From assembly GCF_008704395.1 (NCBI RefSeq), contig NZ_CP023695.1, positions 6,696,001 to 6,760,000 on the forward strand: a DNA stretch of 64,000 nt. The letters are read 5' to 3'. Numbering within the stretch: position 1 is the first letter of the stretch; each line of letters begins with the position of its first letter. A program made the translations under genes and the position numbers. This stretch comes from Streptomyces alboniger. Its GTDB lineage: Bacteria > Actinomycetota > Actinomycetes > Streptomycetales > Streptomycetaceae. Shown one piece after another: positions 35,568-44,562 of the stretch. The notes under the pieces are model-generated. The model did no database searches. It was not told where the DNA came from and worked only from the letters and a program-made list of their open reading frames with translations.

Positions 35568-36605
35568 GTGCCTGCCATCCCTGACAGAGAAGCCGTGAGC
35601 CCGGGTGACTTACCGGCGCCCGACAGCACCCCGGACACCGAGCCGACGACCACTGAGCCCACGGCCACCGCTCCCGCCCGCGCCCCGTCGACTGATCCTG
35701 ATCCCGCGGCAACGACTGATCCCGCTGCTCCCACACCTCCGACCGATCCCACACCTCCGGCTGCACCCACCGACGAACCCTCCTCCAGCGGCAACAGCTC
35801 AGCCACCAGTACCACCTCCGCCCCCGCCCCCGCCCCCGATGAACCGGCTCCCACCACCCGGAGCCGCGTGAAAACGGTCTTCGCCGCCGCGCTCGGCATC
35901 GTCCTGAGCACTGTGCTCGCCGGTTTCGTCACGACGTACTTCGACGTCTGGAGCAGCAGCCGTTCGCCGGTGCCCGTCGGCAGGGGGGCGCACGCCGAGT
36001 CGGAGGTCTGGTGGGATCTGACCCGGGACTACAAGGCGGTCAGGCTGAAGGGCCCCGTCGACACCGAGAAGCTGGAACGGAACTACCCGGACGGCGACGC
36101 GGCCCTCGACGGGCTGGTCGAAGGCGGCGGGGTCTACGCCGGCATGGTGCGGATCCGGCTGACCCTGATGAACTTCACGAAGGTGCCCGTCTCCATCACC
36201 GGCGTACGGGCCCGCGTCACCGCCGAAGAGCCGGTGTCGGAAGGCTCGTTGCTCTCCTGCGGCGGACCGCAGGGCGGGATCGACATCACGCGCGTACGCA
36301 TCGACCTCGGCAGCCCAACCAGAGCCGCCCAGGAGTACGACGGGAAGGCCCTCGTCGGCCAGTACCCGACGCAGCAGGTGCAGTTGGCGAAGCAGGACGA
36401 GCCCGCGATCTTCGACATCCTGGTCGTGGCCGGCGAGACCACCGCGTCCTACGTGCTCGACGTCGACTACCAGCAAGGCACGAACAAGGGCCGCATCGTC
36501 GTCGACCAATCCGGCAAGCCCTTCGTGCTGGCCCCAGCCGAGGGCGACGTCCGGGCAAAATACCACTGCGACAACGCGGCCACCGGCTGGGAGAAGAACC
36601 GATGA
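35568..36605 (+). CDS. Single-pass membrane protein with Thr/Pro-rich cytoplasmic region and extracellular domain
   Basis: 345 residues from GTG 35568 (GGAG at 35559-35562). Residues 10-97 are low-complexity Pro/Thr/Ala/Ser. VKTVFAAALGIVLSTVLAGF (about 101-120) is a membrane segment, and the rest is a mixed beta-rich extracellular domain (MVRIRLTLMNFTKVPVSITG, with a conserved-looking GKPFVLAP near the end) with two Cys. The stop overlaps the next ATG (ATGA). I do not recognise the family. The pair looks like a two-component surface or secreted complex. It sits just downstream of the tRNA-Gly relic and so may derive from another element or chromosome. Confidence 0.6.
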   Translation: MPAIPDREAVSPGDLPAPDSTPDTEPTTTEPTATAPARAPSTDPDPAATTDPAAPTPPTDPTPPAAPTDEPSSSGNSSATSTTSAPAPAPDEPAPTTRSRVKTVFAAALGIVLSTVLAGFVTTYFDVWSSSRSPVPVGRGAHAESEVWWDLTRDYKAVRLKGPVDTEKLERNYPDGDAALDGLVEGGGVYAGMVRIRLTLMNFTKVPVSITGVRARVTAEEPVSEGSLLSCGGPQGGIDITRVRIDLGSPTRAAQEYDGKALVGQYPTQQVQLAKQDEPAIFDILVVAGETTASYVLDVDYQQGTNKGRIVVDQSGKPFVLAPAEGDVRAKYHCDNAATGWEKNR

Positions 36606-38095
36606 CGACCCGTCGGACCTTTCTGCTCGCATTCCTTCTCACCACCGCCCTGCTGGCGGGAGCGGTGACCGTCCTGGCGACGCAGGACTCGCGCGACACG
36701 ACGTCCCGGAACCCCGCGCCGGATTCCGTCGCCCCCTCCGCCATCGCCCCTTCCGCCCAGTCCCGCACCACGAGGGCGCGCAGCAAGGCGGCAGGCAAGG
36801 CGATCATGGGGAACGCGTGGTCCAGCACGTGGTCCGACACCGTCCCCTCGAGCACTGCCGTACCCGCGCGGGCGCTCGGCACAGGGCGCTGCGCTGCCCT
36901 GTACGGCTGGGCCACCGCCCGGTCCGCCGTCCCGCGGGGCACGGCCAGCGCGGCGTTCACCTTGTCCGCGCCCGACGACTCCCCCGTAGTGGTGCGTTCA
37001 CTGCGCATCGTCAAGGGACGGGCCGTCCCCACGCCTCAGGGGAAGGACGTGGAGTGCGTGGGGGCCGTCGACCGGACGGTCGACCAGAACCTGGACGAAT
37101 GGGGGGAGTTGAGCCTCGACGCCCCACGGGACGTGCGGCTGAGCCGCTACGTGCGTCCGGGCGGTACCACCGGGGGAATCGTGGACGCCCGGACCCTGGG
37201 CTGCTCCTGCGAGTGGTGGATCCAATTGGAGGTGCTGGAGGGCGGCGCGGTACGTACCGTACGGATCGACGACGCCGGGCGGCCCTTCACCATCGCCTCT
37301 CCCGTGGCCAGGATCGGGACGCCCGCCGACGACGACGCGCAGCGATACGGAGCGCCGGACCTCGCCCTCGCGCGCGGCGACGGCGGCGCAGGCGCTGACG
37401 CCCGCGCCACGAACGGTCTCTCTGTGAGCGGGACACGACTGTTCTCCGGCAGCGATCAGGAAATGTGGGCGGTGACGAACCGGAAGGTTCGTGGCCTCGC
37501 GCGGATCACCGCCGACCTGGACGTCCCGGGGGCCGTCTGTGAACGCCTGGAACGTTCCCTCATGGCCGCCGATGCCCGTCCGGCAGCCCACGCCACGTAC
37601 GCCGTGCTGTTCGCCGACAAGTCCCCGGACATGGAAGCCGAAACCGTCACGGATATCTCGCTCCACGTGGAGAGGCCGAGACGCCTCGACGCCGAGCCGA
37701 TGGGCTACGGCTGTTATCCCGACGACTGGAACCTGCAGATGAACACGTCGAGGGAAGGAGCAACCGTCCTGATCGACCGGGCCGCCCAGGGCGACTCCGA
37801 TCCCTCCGCTTCCTCCGATCTGCCGGTCTTCACCGGAGAACCCGTGACGTACTACCAGGAATCCGCCCGCGGCCCGGCCACGGACGCATTCTTCTTCGGC
37901 GTCTCCGCGACAGGCCCCGCCGACATCGAGTACCGCTTCACCATCGAAGTGACCCTCAAGAGCCGCTCCGGAAAGGTCACCCACTACACGCTGGACGACG
38001 CCGGCCGCCCGTTCGTCATCGCCGCGCGGCCCGTCGGCGATTTCCCCGGACAGGGGCAACATCTCTACCGTGAGGTCGGCAAGAAGGTTGGTTGA
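36602..38095 (+). CDS. Secreted or membrane-anchored protein of unknown function
   Basis: 497 residues from ATG 36602 (coupled to the previous gene). TRRTFLLAFLLTTALLAGAV is a signal peptide or anchor, with no lipobox Cys. After a Ser/Pro-rich linker there are two similar halves, each ending in a block like TVRIDDAGRPFTIAS (about 225) and HYTLDDAGRPFVIAA (about 475), which also resembles IVVDQSGKPFVLAP in the preceding protein. All three are therefore versions of one extracellular domain, duplicated here. Function is not recognised. The shared block suggests the two proteins arose by duplication and may assemble together. Confidence 0.6.
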   Translation: MTTRRTFLLAFLLTTALLAGAVTVLATQDSRDTTSRNPAPDSVAPSAIAPSAQSRTTRARSKAAGKAIMGNAWSSTWSDTVPSSTAVPARALGTGRCAALYGWATARSAVPRGTASAAFTLSAPDDSPVVVRSLRIVKGRAVPTPQGKDVECVGAVDRTVDQNLDEWGELSLDAPRDVRLSRYVRPGGTTGGIVDARTLGCSCEWWIQLEVLEGGAVRTVRIDDAGRPFTIASPVARIGTPADDDAQRYGAPDLALARGDGGAGADARATNGLSVSGTRLFSGSDQEMWAVTNRKVRGLARITADLDVPGAVCERLERSLMAADARPAAHATYAVLFADKSPDMEAETVTDISLHVERPRRLDAEPMGYGCYPDDWNLQMNTSREGATVLIDRAAQGDSDPSASSDLPVFTGEPVTYYQESARGPATDAFFFGVSATGPADIEYRFTIEVTLKSRSGKVTHYTLDDAGRPFVIAARPVGDFPGQGQHLYREVGKKVG

Positions 38096-38209
38096 GAAAC
38101 TGTTTCAACTCCCGGTGTCACAAGGCAATTTCGGTGCACTGTCAGTGTCGTGAGACGGAATGCGCCTACGGCGGTAAGCACTGGGGCCAGCGGCCCATGG
38201 GGCTCCGGA

Positions 38210-38480
38210 GCAATCCTTCTGCCGCCTGATGGAGTACGGCGCCGACGAACTCGGCTGCATCCGCGGCGGCCAGACCATCGATCGCATTGTGAAGGTCGAC
38301 CAGTACGCCAAGGCGGGTATCGGCTTCTGCCCGCGTATCGAGCAGGCCGCGACGGGCGTGCCCATGGTCTACACGTATGTACTCGACCGTCGAGCAGGCC
38401 CGGCAGCGGACCGCTGCCAGTGAGCTGTGTCTGGGCGGGCTGATCAAGCACGTCACGGAGGTCGAGGTGCTCGCCGAATA
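38210..38480 (+). pseudogene. Uma2-type nuclease fragment
   Basis: One frame gives VKVDQYAKAGIGFCPRIEQA then VPMVYTYVLD, resembling the central strand-helix segment of Uma2 (DUF820) PD-(D/E)XK proteins (K-x-x-x-YA-x-AGI-x-x-Y/F-W/C-R-I-E). The frame is lost after YVLDRRAG. Another frame then reads SELCLGGLIKHVTEVEV to a TAG at the IS5 remnant. No start is visible. This is a decayed gene cut by the IS5 insertion. Confidence 0.45.
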
Positions 38481-38487
38481 TGAGGAA

Positions 38488-38885
38488 GTGGCTTAGACGG
38501 CATTTCGCTTGGTCAGTCTGCGGTGGCATGTGAGGGTTGCGGCGATGGCGGTGAAGGCGAGGAAGTGTTCCGGCTTGCGTTCGTAGCGGCGGTGCAGGCG
38601 TCGGCAGCCGGACAGCCAGGACATGGTCCGTTCTACGACCCAGCGATGTCGGCCCAGGTGCCGAGATGACTCGATGCCTGTGCGGGCGAGGCGATGCCGG
38701 ATACTGCGGGAAGCGACCCATCGGCGCAGGTGGCGGTAGCCATAGCCCGTGTCACCGTGCAGCTTCCCGGGGTGCCTGCGCCGTGGGCCGCGACGGGAGC
38801 GGATGGGCGGGGTGCCGCGGACCAGGGGAATGAGGGCCTGGCTGTCGTGGAGGTTGGCGGCGGAGATGCCGATCGACAGGGGCAG
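38488..38885 (-). pseudogene. IS5-family transposase 3' remnant, copy 2
   Basis: Minus-strand frame SAANLHDSQALIPLVRGT, GKLHGDTGYGYRHLRRWV, HRLARTGIESSRHLGRH, WVVERTMSWLSGCRRLHRRY and HFLAFTAIAATLTCHRRLTK, ending at TAA near 38492. It has slightly more of the 3' end than copy 1 and is about 80% alike by eye. The outer end abuts TTAG, again a YTAR-type target. The 5' part is missing beyond about 38885. Confidence 0.8.
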
Positions 38886-38977
38886 CAGTCATCACCCCAA
38901 ACTGCCGCAAGATCACGCCAACTGGAGTGGCGTCTTAGGGCACGGCCGTGTCAGTGGGGGTGGCTACTGTCCGGTGC

Positions 38978-41104
38978 ATGCCGAAGAAGAGGAAGAAGAA
39001 GCCGCCGTTGCGGCCCCGAAGCACCGGCGAGGTTCCCCCGCGCGAGGAACTGCCTTCTGAGATCACGCTCGGTGGGCCGCGGGTGCCGTCACGCGGGTGG
39101 GCTTTCCAGGCGTTGATCGACGCGGCGCGGGAGTCCGGCCAGCCGATCACGGAGCTCACGGCACAGCCTCCCGAGGGATATTCTTCCGATTTCGTCCCGC
39201 AGGTCGATTCCCCGCGGGCGCCGCTCCAGGCGGGGTGGTACCTACGGTCCGACCTGGACGTTCCGGTCTACGTGTGGGTGTTCTCCGAGAGTCAACCCGC
39301 CTATGACCCAGACGCGTTGGATCTACGGCGACGGGGGTATGCCTTCTGCGTGGCACATTCAGTGTCAACGCGCGGAGGACGCGACGCCGCCCATGTCCCA
39401 GCGGAGGTACTGGAGGCGTGGACCCCGATCGTGGCGCCGGATCCGAGCATCGTGGAGGCCGACCGCTATGGTCGCGTGCCCGACTATCGCACCCCTGCGG
39501 GACGGCTGCCCGCAGGATCGCCCCGCATCGTGGGGGTGCTGGATGTGGACTACGCGCGGGTTGCGGGCCGAAACCTGCCTGAACATTGGGATATCGACGT
39601 CGTCGGGTTTCTGGTGATGGAACGACAGGACGCCGCCGATGTGCCGGGACAGGAGTTTTGGCAGCAGACGGCGTTTCACACGTTCCGGGATCGGAATCTG
39701 TCCGACCTGCGTGCCGCGGCTGCGGACGTCGACCTGATCATCGGACACAACCTCTTCGACGGCGACTACCGCTGTTTGCGGACCTACGGTGACATGCTGG
39801 ATGTTGGCGCACTGGCCGCGAAGACGGTGGACACGCTGTATGCCGCCCGTCGCGTGGCCGTCGGCGCCGCGTCGCGCACGGCGCGCCTGGGCCTCACTAC
39901 CTTGGCGCGCGCCCAAGGACTGCGGGAACGGGCGAAGACGGCATCCCGGACCGAGGCCCACCGTGGAATCCGCACCATCCATGACGCGGAAGAGCGCTGG
40001 CACTTCCAGCCTGTTTCCGATGACTGCGAACTGATGCTGGAGCTGTGGCTCGAGCTGGTCACCAGCCGACGCCTGCGTAGTGTCCTGCGGTCGGGCGAAG
40101 CGCTGGAGTTCCCGGTCGGCGAGGACGCGCTGCGGCTGCTGCTGGAGCCACCACTCACCTCGGACATGTTCACGAATCTGTTGACGACGAAAGGCACCGT
40201 CTACCCGCTGCAGGGCGCGGCGCGCAAGGAGAGCGTGGCCCGGATCCACCGCGAGATCGAACAGCAACGGGCCGACGGCACGCTGACCAATCGCCATCCC
40301 ACCGCCTCACACCGTCAGCGCTGCATGGCACCCAGCGATGAGGGCGGACGGCAGTGCGACCAGCTCATCGAGGTGACGCAGACGTATTGCCGTGCCCATC
40401 GTCTCAAGCGGCGCTGCCGAGGCAACCCGGCAATCGGCGACGTCTGCACCGCCGTCGTCCACGGCGAACTGGCTCATTGCCGCTGGCACAGGATAACTGC
40501 GCTCTATGTGCCCGAAGGGCAGCGAATCGTAGAGGACTTCACCCTCGCTCTACCTCTTCGTGGCTGGCAGCGAGACAGTGACTGGGGATACGACACAGGG
40601 ACGCGTTCGTACTTCGCGAGTCTGTACCGCATCGAAGCCGATCCGTCTGGCGAGCCGAGCGTATGGCTTTCGGGCACTAATCCCGACCTCGGCAACATGG
40701 TCGCGCTCGCGGACGCTTTGCAGCAAGCGACTGGGGCGACCCGGCAGGACGTCCTGGCGGCTCTGAATGAGCACCGGAGATCACCCCGCGAACGAGCGGT
40801 GAGCACGCAGGACTGGGAGCCGGCCGAGTGCGACCGTCCCTGCCCGTGCAGCATCACCAACTGCGGCCACGGCGCACCGTGCCCGGACAACGACTGCAAC
40901 GGCCACGACATCCACACGATGCGCAACCCTTGCACCGAAGTGGATGTGACGGCGTGGCAGGATCACTTCGACTGCTGTGCGGGCTGCTCCAGCAGCACCC
41001 TGGACATCGCACTCCCGGACCGTCCCTGGGGAGAGATACGCGACGACGGCACCGTGTCCGTGTACGCCGGCGTGCACCACCACGAGCTGGGCACCCCCCC
41101 GTAG
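38978..41104 (+). CDS. DEDD-type 3'-5' exonuclease-like protein with Cys-rich tail
   Basis: 708 residues from ATG 38978. TACTGT lies 7 bases upstream and could be a -10 box of a leaderless transcript; a GTG at 38948 is the longer alternative. A basic start (KKRKKKP) is followed by an N-terminal region of about 170 residues, then an RNase H/DnaQ-like fold: Asp189-x-Asp191 (GVLDVDYARV), IIGHNLFDGDYR (Asn258, Asp261) and VSDDCELMLELW (Asp348/349), with LGLTTLARAQGL between. The C-terminal 270 residues contain many Cys/His (CRAHRLKRRCRG, CDRPCPCSITNC, CNGHD), probably zinc sites. It would act on DNA or RNA. The DxD rather than DxE in motif I is unusual for DnaQ. Confidence 0.6.
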   Translation: MPKKRKKKPPLRPRSTGEVPPREELPSEITLGGPRVPSRGWAFQALIDAARESGQPITELTAQPPEGYSSDFVPQVDSPRAPLQAGWYLRSDLDVPVYVWVFSESQPAYDPDALDLRRRGYAFCVAHSVSTRGGRDAAHVPAEVLEAWTPIVAPDPSIVEADRYGRVPDYRTPAGRLPAGSPRIVGVLDVDYARVAGRNLPEHWDIDVVGFLVMERQDAADVPGQEFWQQTAFHTFRDRNLSDLRAAAADVDLIIGHNLFDGDYRCLRTYGDMLDVGALAAKTVDTLYAARRVAVGAASRTARLGLTTLARAQGLRERAKTASRTEAHRGIRTIHDAEERWHFQPVSDDCELMLELWLELVTSRRLRSVLRSGEALEFPVGEDALRLLLEPPLTSDMFTNLLTTKGTVYPLQGAARKESVARIHREIEQQRADGTLTNRHPTASHRQRCMAPSDEGGRQCDQLIEVTQTYCRAHRLKRRCRGNPAIGDVCTAVVHGELAHCRWHRITALYVPEGQRIVEDFTLALPLRGWQRDSDWGYDTGTRSYFASLYRIEADPSGEPSVWLSGTNPDLGNMVALADALQQATGATRQDVLAALNEHRRSPRERAVSTQDWEPAECDRPCPCSITNCGHGAPCPDNDCNGHDIHTMRNPCTEVDVTAWQDHFDCCAGCSSSTLDIALPDRPWGEIRDDGTVSVYAGVHHHELGTPP

Positions 41105-41126
41105 CTGCGTGCAACCTGCAGGTAGT

Positions 41127-41146
41127 GGGGAGGGGCGCCCCTCCCC
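41127..41146 (+). terminator. Perfect 20-base palindrome after the exonuclease-like gene
   Basis: GGGGAGGGGCGCCCCTCCCC, 10 bases self-complementary, 22 bases past the stop. It probably acts with the larger hairpin just downstream. Confidence 0.5.
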
Positions 41147-41159
41147 AGGAGTTCAGTGC

Positions 41160-41194
41160 GTGGCTGGCGCCCGAAAGCGCGTGGCGCCAGCCAC
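41160..41194 (+). terminator. Strong hairpin terminator
   Basis: GTGGCTGGCGCC / GGCGCCAGCCAC, a perfect 12-pair stem with an 11-base loop (41172-41182). No T run follows. Confidence 0.65.
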
Positions 41195-41378
41195 ACGGCC
41201 AACAGGGCGACCGCAGCGACGACGCCCGTCGATAACCGGGCCGTCGATCGTCTGGGCGGGCTACCTGCCCGTATCAAGGGTCAGTCGGTGATCTTCGAAA
41301 GGTGGTGAATGCTGCGCGTGATCTAGCTGGTGAATTGGCCTGGTGCCAGGATGAGTTAGCCGGTCGAACGGGGGGCTG

Positions 41379-41627
41379 GGGGTGGAGGGCGACAAACGGC
41401 GGATCCAGACGGCGGTGCTGGGCAGCGCGGACTCCGAGGAGCCGCTGCTGCTGCCCATGGAGGCGATCGAGTTGGACGCCTTCCGCCACCGCTATGCGGA
41501 TCGTTCCTTTTGGTGCGGGAGGTGGCTCGGCGGGTGTGGTCAACTCCACCCCCAGGCAAGAGGGTTATCTGCTTGTGGAAGGCAGGGCGGCGGTAGCGTG
41601 CCGTCGACCACACGCCACCACCCTTGA
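41379..41627 (+). pseudogene. 5' fragment of a CoiA-like zinc-finger protein
   Basis: GTG 41379-41381 starts VEGDKRRIQTAVLGSADSEE, followed by LPMEAIELDAFRHRY and FWCGRWLGGCGQL. The FWCG-x-x-LGGCG block is a recognisable start of actinobacterial CoiA-like or related proteins, in which it continues with a second Cys/His pair. Here the match stops after GGCGQL. The remainder of the gene is missing. Confidence 0.45.
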
Positions 41628-41643
41628 CCGGGAGCCACCCGCG

Positions 41644-42891
41644 ATGTCTGGCCTTACCGACGTGCCGCGCGAATATGAACCCGAGACCGCCGACAGTTAC
41701 GAACCGTGGGTGGGTGATGTCCTGCGCCACCTCGCATACGAAGGCCAGCGGCTGTCCGAGGCCGACATACTCACCCCCCTCCCCGAGGACTTCGTATTGA
41801 CCTGGGAGGGCGTAGACGCGATCCTCTCCGCCGCATGGAAGACCGGTAGGGAAGAACTCAAGTGGGCCACATATGTCCAAATAGCCCGACAGGTTAGATA
41901 CGCCAGCGACGATGCATATGTCTTCCATCGAAGGTATGGGGCACCTGACCGATATAAACGGCACGTACGACTTGAGAGTCTTTTCACCGCGGAATCGGGT
42001 TCCACTTGGGGCGGCCTCGTTGAAGAGGTCATTGAATCCCTGAATGACCCAAGACAAGAGTACGGATGGAGCCTAGAGCCCGCTCAACAGCACGAGTACG
42101 CGAACAGTGTTATCACCTACCGGCGGGATGTCGCGACGGCGGAGCGCCGTATTCGCAGGGCGCTTCTGTCGCAGTGGCTCCGGCTGGTGTCGCTTGTGGT
42201 GATGCCGCTGGTTCTGGCAGTGGTCGGGTGGGGAAACCTGTGGCCGGATGACGTGCCGGACCGGCGCACGTTCAACATCGTGACCATCGCGGTGATGCTG
42301 GTCCTGGTGGTGGTGTTGCTGGTCGGCTTCCTTCTGCGGGTGAAGGACGAGAAACACGGTGTCAGATCGGTGTTCCTGCTCCGCAGAGAACTGGAGATCA
42401 TCCATGACCGGTGGATCCTCAACGCCTCAAAGACGCGCCCGACGAGGGAGCGGCGGGACGGCTACCGAGAGCACATACCGCGGGTGATAGATCGGTTGCG
42501 GCGAGATACACGGTTCTACCGGCGTATCCACAACTGGTTCCAGTGGGGGGTGTTCTTCGCGTCAGTGGGGACCACGGCGACTACGGCTTTCTGGGAGACC
42601 CCGCAGCCGGGTAAGACGATCCTGATCGTGCTGGGGTCGTTCCTGGCGTTCGCCACCGCGGTGACGGGATATTTCAAATTCCGTGAGCGGGCGTACAACC
42701 TTCAGCAGACCGCGGACCAGGTAGAGCACCACGCTACGGCCTTTGATCTGGGCATTGAGCCATACGCGGATGCGGACGCGGCGGTAAACCTGGAGAGGTT
42801 CGCGGAGAACGTAGAGCTACTTCGGATAGAGCAGCGCAAGCGGGAACAACAGTTGGAACAGCCGCATCAGGGGCAGGCCGACGTCATCTGA
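41644..42891 (+). CDS. SLATT-type (DUF4231-like) membrane protein
   Basis: 415 residues from ATG 41644, with GGGAG about 12 bases upstream. The N-terminal 170 residues are soluble and helical. Two pairs of membrane segments follow: about 178-196 and 211-231, then 299-317 and 325-343. The second pair with FYRRIHNWFQWGVFFASVG and FKFRERAYNLQQTADQVEHH matches the SLATT layout (two helices followed by an amphipathic coiled helix). SLATT domains are predicted pore-forming effectors of nucleotide- or SLOG-linked immune systems. No cyclase or SLOG gene is adjacent. The nearest gene upstream is the exonuclease-like 38978, so the partner is unknown. Confidence 0.65.
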   Translation: MSGLTDVPREYEPETADSYEPWVGDVLRHLAYEGQRLSEADILTPLPEDFVLTWEGVDAILSAAWKTGREELKWATYVQIARQVRYASDDAYVFHRRYGAPDRYKRHVRLESLFTAESGSTWGGLVEEVIESLNDPRQEYGWSLEPAQQHEYANSVITYRRDVATAERRIRRALLSQWLRLVSLVVMPLVLAVVGWGNLWPDDVPDRRTFNIVTIAVMLVLVVVLLVGFLLRVKDEKHGVRSVFLLRRELEIIHDRWILNASKTRPTRERRDGYREHIPRVIDRLRRDTRFYRRIHNWFQWGVFFASVGTTATTAFWETPQPGKTILIVLGSFLAFATAVTGYFKFRERAYNLQQTADQVEHHATAFDLGIEPYADADAAVNLERFAENVELLRIEQRKREQQLEQPHQGQADVI

Positions 42892-43049
42892 CCGGTAGCA
42901 GGACGGCCGTCAGTACGGCCAACCTGAACGATGCGGCACCTCGTGCGAGGGGTGAACCGCAACAAGGGGCTCCGTTACATGGCTGCCGACATCATCACCC
43001 AGTTCACGGGTACGCCGGGATCAGCGGGAGGCGCCAGCTCTCCTTGACG

Positions 43050-44030
43050 GGGGCGGTGCTGGCCGCCGAGGAGTCGGTCACCGCGGCCGGGTACCGAGCT
43101 CTGTTGAGGTGGGCCAGGAGGTCGGGAGCTGTGAGGCGGGCCGGGGCGGAGGGGACCGGCCCCTACGGGGCATCCCTGACCCGCTATCTGCTGGCCCAGG
43201 GGTGGACGTGTTTGATGTGAACTGGATGGACCGGGCGGATTGCCGTCGGCGCGGCAAAACAGATCCGCTCGATGCACAGAACGCGGAGCGCGCCGTACTG
43301 AGCGGACGGGCCTGCGCACGGGCCGAATCGGGCGACGGGCCGGTGCAGATCGCGAGAATGTACAAGCTCACGAAGGCGTCGGCGGTTATAGCCCGCACCC
43401 AGGCGAACCAGCTCAAGGCCGTCCTCGTCATCGCTGATCCCGCTTTGCGGGAAGAGCTGTCCGGCCTGGGCAATGCCGAACCCTTCCGTACCTGTGCGCG
43501 GTTCGCCGAGGCGAGCCGTCGTGCGGACGTCGGTGAGGAGTCGGTGCTGCAGGCCACCTGGATCACGCTGGGGCTGCTGGCCTCCCGGATCGGACAGCTT
43601 TCCGAGCAGGTCCGAGAGGTGGATGTTCGTCTGGCCCGGCTGGTGGAATGCCATGCCTCGCAGCTGCTCGATGTGGTGGGGATCGCCCCGGACATGGCGG
43701 CTACTTTGCTGATCACGGTGGGGGACAACCGGAACGGTTGGACAGCGAGGCGTCGTTCGCCGCTTTGTGCGGGGTCAGTCCAGCCGAGCGTTCCTCGAGG
43801 CGGCAGGTCCGTCGCCTCAACCGCGGCGGCTACCGTCAGGCCAATGCCACGCTGCATCGCATCGTGTTCACCTGTCTGCGGGTCGACCCGCGCACCCAGG
43901 ACTACTACGAGCGCCGCATCAAGGAGGGCAAGACCCGGCGCGAAATTGTCCGATGCCTCAAACGCTACGCGGCCCGGGAGGTCTTCCACCTGGTCAAACA
44001 GCTACAGCCAGACCCCCGCTCATAGGGGCT
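43050..44030 (+). pseudogene. IS110-family transposase, copy D, several frameshifts
   Basis: Pieces in successive frames: VTAAGYRALLRWARRSGAV and TRYLLAQG; then VDVFDVNWMDRADCRRRGK with TDPLDAQNAERAVL; and last SEASFAALCGVSPAERSS, KTRREIVRCLKRYAAREVF. Frame changes occur near 43200 and 43735. The first ~40 residues, including the first catalytic Asp, are missing. It ends in TAG near 44023 and the core CATAGGGGCT (44021-44030). Confidence 0.85.
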
Positions 44031-44200
44031 GTGTGACATGTGAGGACCCCCGTCGGCTTGCTCCGGCGGGGCGTCGTTCATGTCGCACGGATCGTTCGAG
44101 GTACGACCGCGGACAACCCGGTCCGCCGGAACTAGTGGCAACGGGATGAACGTCCTTGCTATACCTGCGGAAAGGCTGGCCAGGGGGGAAGGCGGACGGA

Positions 44201-44545
44201 GTGACACGGCCGTGGAAGATCGTGCTGATCGTGATCGGGGTGGCCTGCATCGTGGCGACACCGATGGTGTGGTTGCTGAGCGGCCCGGGGACCGGTGAGC
44301 TGGTCGGGGCGTCGTCGCAGGTCGGCACCGGGGTCGCAGCGCTGGTGTGGGCGTGGTTGCAGCCCCGGCAGGGGGACTCGGCCACGGATACCGGCCAGGC
44401 GAGGGCGTCCGGTGGTGGGTCGGCGCACACCGGGATCCGCAGGCCCGGTGGGGCGGGCACGGGATCGGCGCGGGTGGATCGGACCGGTGACGCGACGGCT
44501 GGCGGGTCCGGCAGCAGTGCCGGTACCGGGATCGACTACAGCTAG
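44201..44545 (+). CDS. Two-helix membrane protein with a duplicated amyloid-like motif (candidate effector)
   Basis: 114 residues from GTG 44201, with AGGGGGGAAGG 8-9 bases upstream. Residues 5-28 (WKIVLIVIGVACIVATPMV…) and about 35-55 are membrane segments. The tail carries two copies of a 17-18 residue motif: DTGQARASGGGSAHTGI (63-79) and RTGDATAGGSGSSAGTGI (94-111). The same motif, also in two copies, occurs in the NB-ARC protein whose start is 17 bases after this stop, and in the protein at 49329-49838. In signalosome systems an NLR seeds an effector through a matching motif. A membrane protein with the motif would be a pore-type effector. The function is inference; the repeats are seen. 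Confidence 0.65.
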   Translation: MTRPWKIVLIVIGVACIVATPMVWLLSGPGTGELVGASSQVGTGVAALVWAWLQPRQGDSATDTGQARASGGGSAHTGIRRPGGAGTGSARVDRTGDATAGGSGSSAGTGIDYS

Positions 44546-44562
44546 TCTCGGGGAGCGGGTTG

